A DNA stretch of 64,000 nt from assembly GCA_023336205.1 (NCBI GenBank), contig JALQCR010000008.1, positions 124,001-188,000 of the forward strand. Direction: 5' to 3'. This DNA is from Pseudanabaena sp. Salubria-1 (GTDB lineage: Bacteria > Cyanobacteriota > Cyanobacteriia > Pseudanabaenales > Pseudanabaenaceae). Shown here piece by piece: positions 62,701-64,000 of this stretch (position 1 is its first letter; every line of letters starts with the position of its first letter). The notes beneath the pieces are model-generated. The model searched no databases. It was not told the DNA's origin and worked only from the letters and a program-made list of their open reading frames with translations. A program made the position numbers and the translations under genes.

Positions 62701-64000
62701 TGGTAAGGAATCCACTTTTTTAAATTCTCCATTCCAAGGTGCAAAAAATGGCAAAAACAGCATCCCTGGAAGAGCTAATACCAAGGTAAACAAGAAAAAT
62801 AACGCCCAACCCTTGCCGTCACTGCCAGCTAGCCAAAGGTTTTGATTAATTGCTGTCCATGAGGGCATGTTGCGTTGAATAAATTGGGCTGACTCCCCTG
62901 AAAATGGTGAGGCTAATAGATCGCGTCCAACCGCAAATAGACTTGATAGCAATGCAAATTGAGTTGCCGAAAAACTAGGATTGCATAACACCATCAGAAA
63001 TCCTAAGAAACCTGCGGTTCCTAAACCACTACAAAAGTTCTCGACATTAATCGCCGCAAGTAAAACAAGGTCATTTTTACCAGCAATGGAAATCGCGTAA
63101 TAGCCGATATTACTGATTGCTTGCAAAAATCCGAAAACCCATAGCGATCGATTGACCCCAATTTTGCTCAGAATAGCTCCCCCAGTCAAGGTTCCAACAA
63201 TTGTCGCAACCAGTCCAATACCCTGCCGAACTGTGCCAATCGTGCCATCATCAAACAAAGTTTTTAAAAAAGGAACTGCCATTTTCCCCACCATCGCATC
63301 ACTAAACCGATAGAAGATCGTGAATACGAGAATCAATAAAACTTTCCAACCCCCCAAGCGTTGAAAAAACTCTTGAAAAGGCTTAACTACGGCTTCGTCT
63401 AAGGTTGCGGGACGAGCATGAGCCTCTGGAGGTTCAGGAGCGAAGATCGTAGCAATCAGTCCAAGGCTCATCACGATCGCTAGCAACACATAGACCCAAG
63501 CCCAGCCAAATTTGCTGAGGCTTAAACCAGTAAATCCGTTACTAAATAGAAACTGTGAAAGCGGTGACTTCCAACTTAATCGAGTTGCTAAGTTAAAACC
63601 GACAAAGCCTGCAAATAGCAGCGCAATTCGATATCCCATTACCCAAATGCCAATCCCCGCACCCACTTCCTGAACTGCTAATACATCAGTCCGATAAGCA
63701 TCGATCGCAATATCTTGAGTGGCACTGAGAAAAGCAAGCATCAACGCCGCGATCGCCAACATTGGTAAAGCCGCATTACGACTAGCCAAATCAAGCTGGT
63801 CAATTGTAAACATTTGTAAGGCGATCGCCAAAATAGCAATAATTAAACCGCCCTGTGTTAGTAAAATCCAACCCCTACGCCGCCCTAAAAAAGGTGGTAC
63901 AAACCGATCAATTAATGGCGACCATAGAAATTTGAGCGAATAGGGTAGTGAAACTAAGCCCAGCCAACCAATCGTACTAAGGTCAAACTTAGCGGTGGTA
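62692..64000 (-). CDS. AmpG-like MFS transporter, 5' end outside window
   Basis: The frame is open to the window edge; at least 436 residues are present. About twelve hydrophobic segments are expected in the full protein. The pattern STIGWLGLVSLPYSLKFLWS, RRRGWILLTQGG and FLSATQDIAIDAYRTDVL is that of AmpG muropeptide permeases, which import anhydro-muropeptides in wall recycling. A TTG at 63831 is only an internal codon. A central cytoplasmic loop (APEPPEAHARPATLDEAVVKP) and a C-terminal VDSLPID tail are visible. Confidence 0.88.
   Translation of the reverse strand, partial: TTAKFDLSTIGWLGLVSLPYSLKFLWSPLIDRFVPPFLGRRRGWILLTQGGLIIAILAIALQMFTIDQLDLASRNAALPMLAIAALMLAFLSATQDIAIDAYRTDVLAVQEVGAGIGIWVMGYRIALLFAGFVGFNLATRLSWKSPLSQFLFSNGFTGLSLSKFGWAWVYVLLAIVMSLGLIATIFAPEPPEAHARPATLDEAVVKPFQEFFQRLGGWKVLLILVFTIFYRFSDAMVGKMAVPFLKTLFDDGTIGTVRQGIGLVATIVGTLTGGAILSKIGVNRSLWVFGFLQAISNIGYYAISIAGKNDLVLLAAINVENFCSGLGTAGFLGFLMVLCNPSFSATQFALLSSLFAVGRDLLASPFSGESAQFIQRNMPSWTAINQNLWLAGSDGKGWALFFLFTLVLALPGMLFLPFFAPWNGEFKKVDSLPID

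Overview
The window is cyanobacterial chromosome. The HIP1 octamer GCGATCGC recurs throughout, and the recognisable genes fit a photosynthetic, Gram-negative-type cell: methylerythritol-phosphate pathway ispG, NDH-2, AmpG, pentapeptide-repeat, Uma2 and TPR-CHAT proteins. The many insertion sequences and palindromes would suit a Pseudanabaena-like organism, but the genus is a low-confidence guess.

Layout. 1-10.3 kb: a cut-off unknown gene, a small protein coupled to a retropepsin-like protease, a Uma2 protein, an ABC-F ATPase, a pentapeptide protein, then rnc, rimM and mfd. 10.5-24.2 kb: a co-oriented surface-polysaccharide cluster (two methyltransferases, five glycosyltransferases, a Wzy/ligase-type membrane protein, a GDP-mannose 4,6-dehydratase). 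Two of its glycosyltransferases are split by an ISL3-family and an IS630-family element. 24.2-28.9 kb: ispG, a PIN + PD-(D/E)XK gene pair, a creatininase-family gene and ruvB. 29-34.2 kb: toxin-antitoxin modules, an AbiJ-like gene broken by a MITE, and an IS1595-type element inside an antitoxin gene. 34.4-37.1 kb: a Ro60 (TROVE) gene preceded by an array of tRNA-like, Y-RNA-like structures. 37.2-47.3 kb: NDH-2, a GmrSD/DUF262 protein, another toxin-antitoxin pair, a GGDEF protein, an ECF sigma/anti-sigma pair, a PNPOx-like protein and a UvrD-like ATPase. 47.6-56.7 kb: two secreted TPR-CHAT paralogues separated by two IS4-family copies and an Rpn-type nuclease gene. 56.7-64 kb: a HI0933-type flavoprotein, a small secreted protein, a REC-histidine kinase, a lipoprotein solute-binding protein, and AmpG, which runs off the right edge.

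How it fits together. The most notable system is Ro60 with its RNAs. Two upstream units (34696-34822 and 35169-35293) keep the acceptor, D and T arms of a tRNA but replace the anticodon arm by about 75 nt holding a GNRA-capped hairpin and the motif AGGGTTATCGC or a close variant. Two further units share only the motif and some hairpins. This matches the known pattern of bacterial Y RNAs (YrlA type) encoded beside Ro60/Rsr. The 25-41 kb stretch otherwise resembles a defence and toxin-antitoxin island under heavy IS attack.

A second theme is a set of near-perfect palindromes at gene ends. Their arms differ from locus to locus, but most share a GC-NNN-GC tip. They act plausibly as terminators. 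One contains both start codons of a divergent gene pair.

Data quality. Long G/T or C homopolymers at 6745-6803, 61425-61446 and 62604-62646 look like sequencing or assembly artefacts. The stretch between the last two carries many small indels, so its two genes appear broken.
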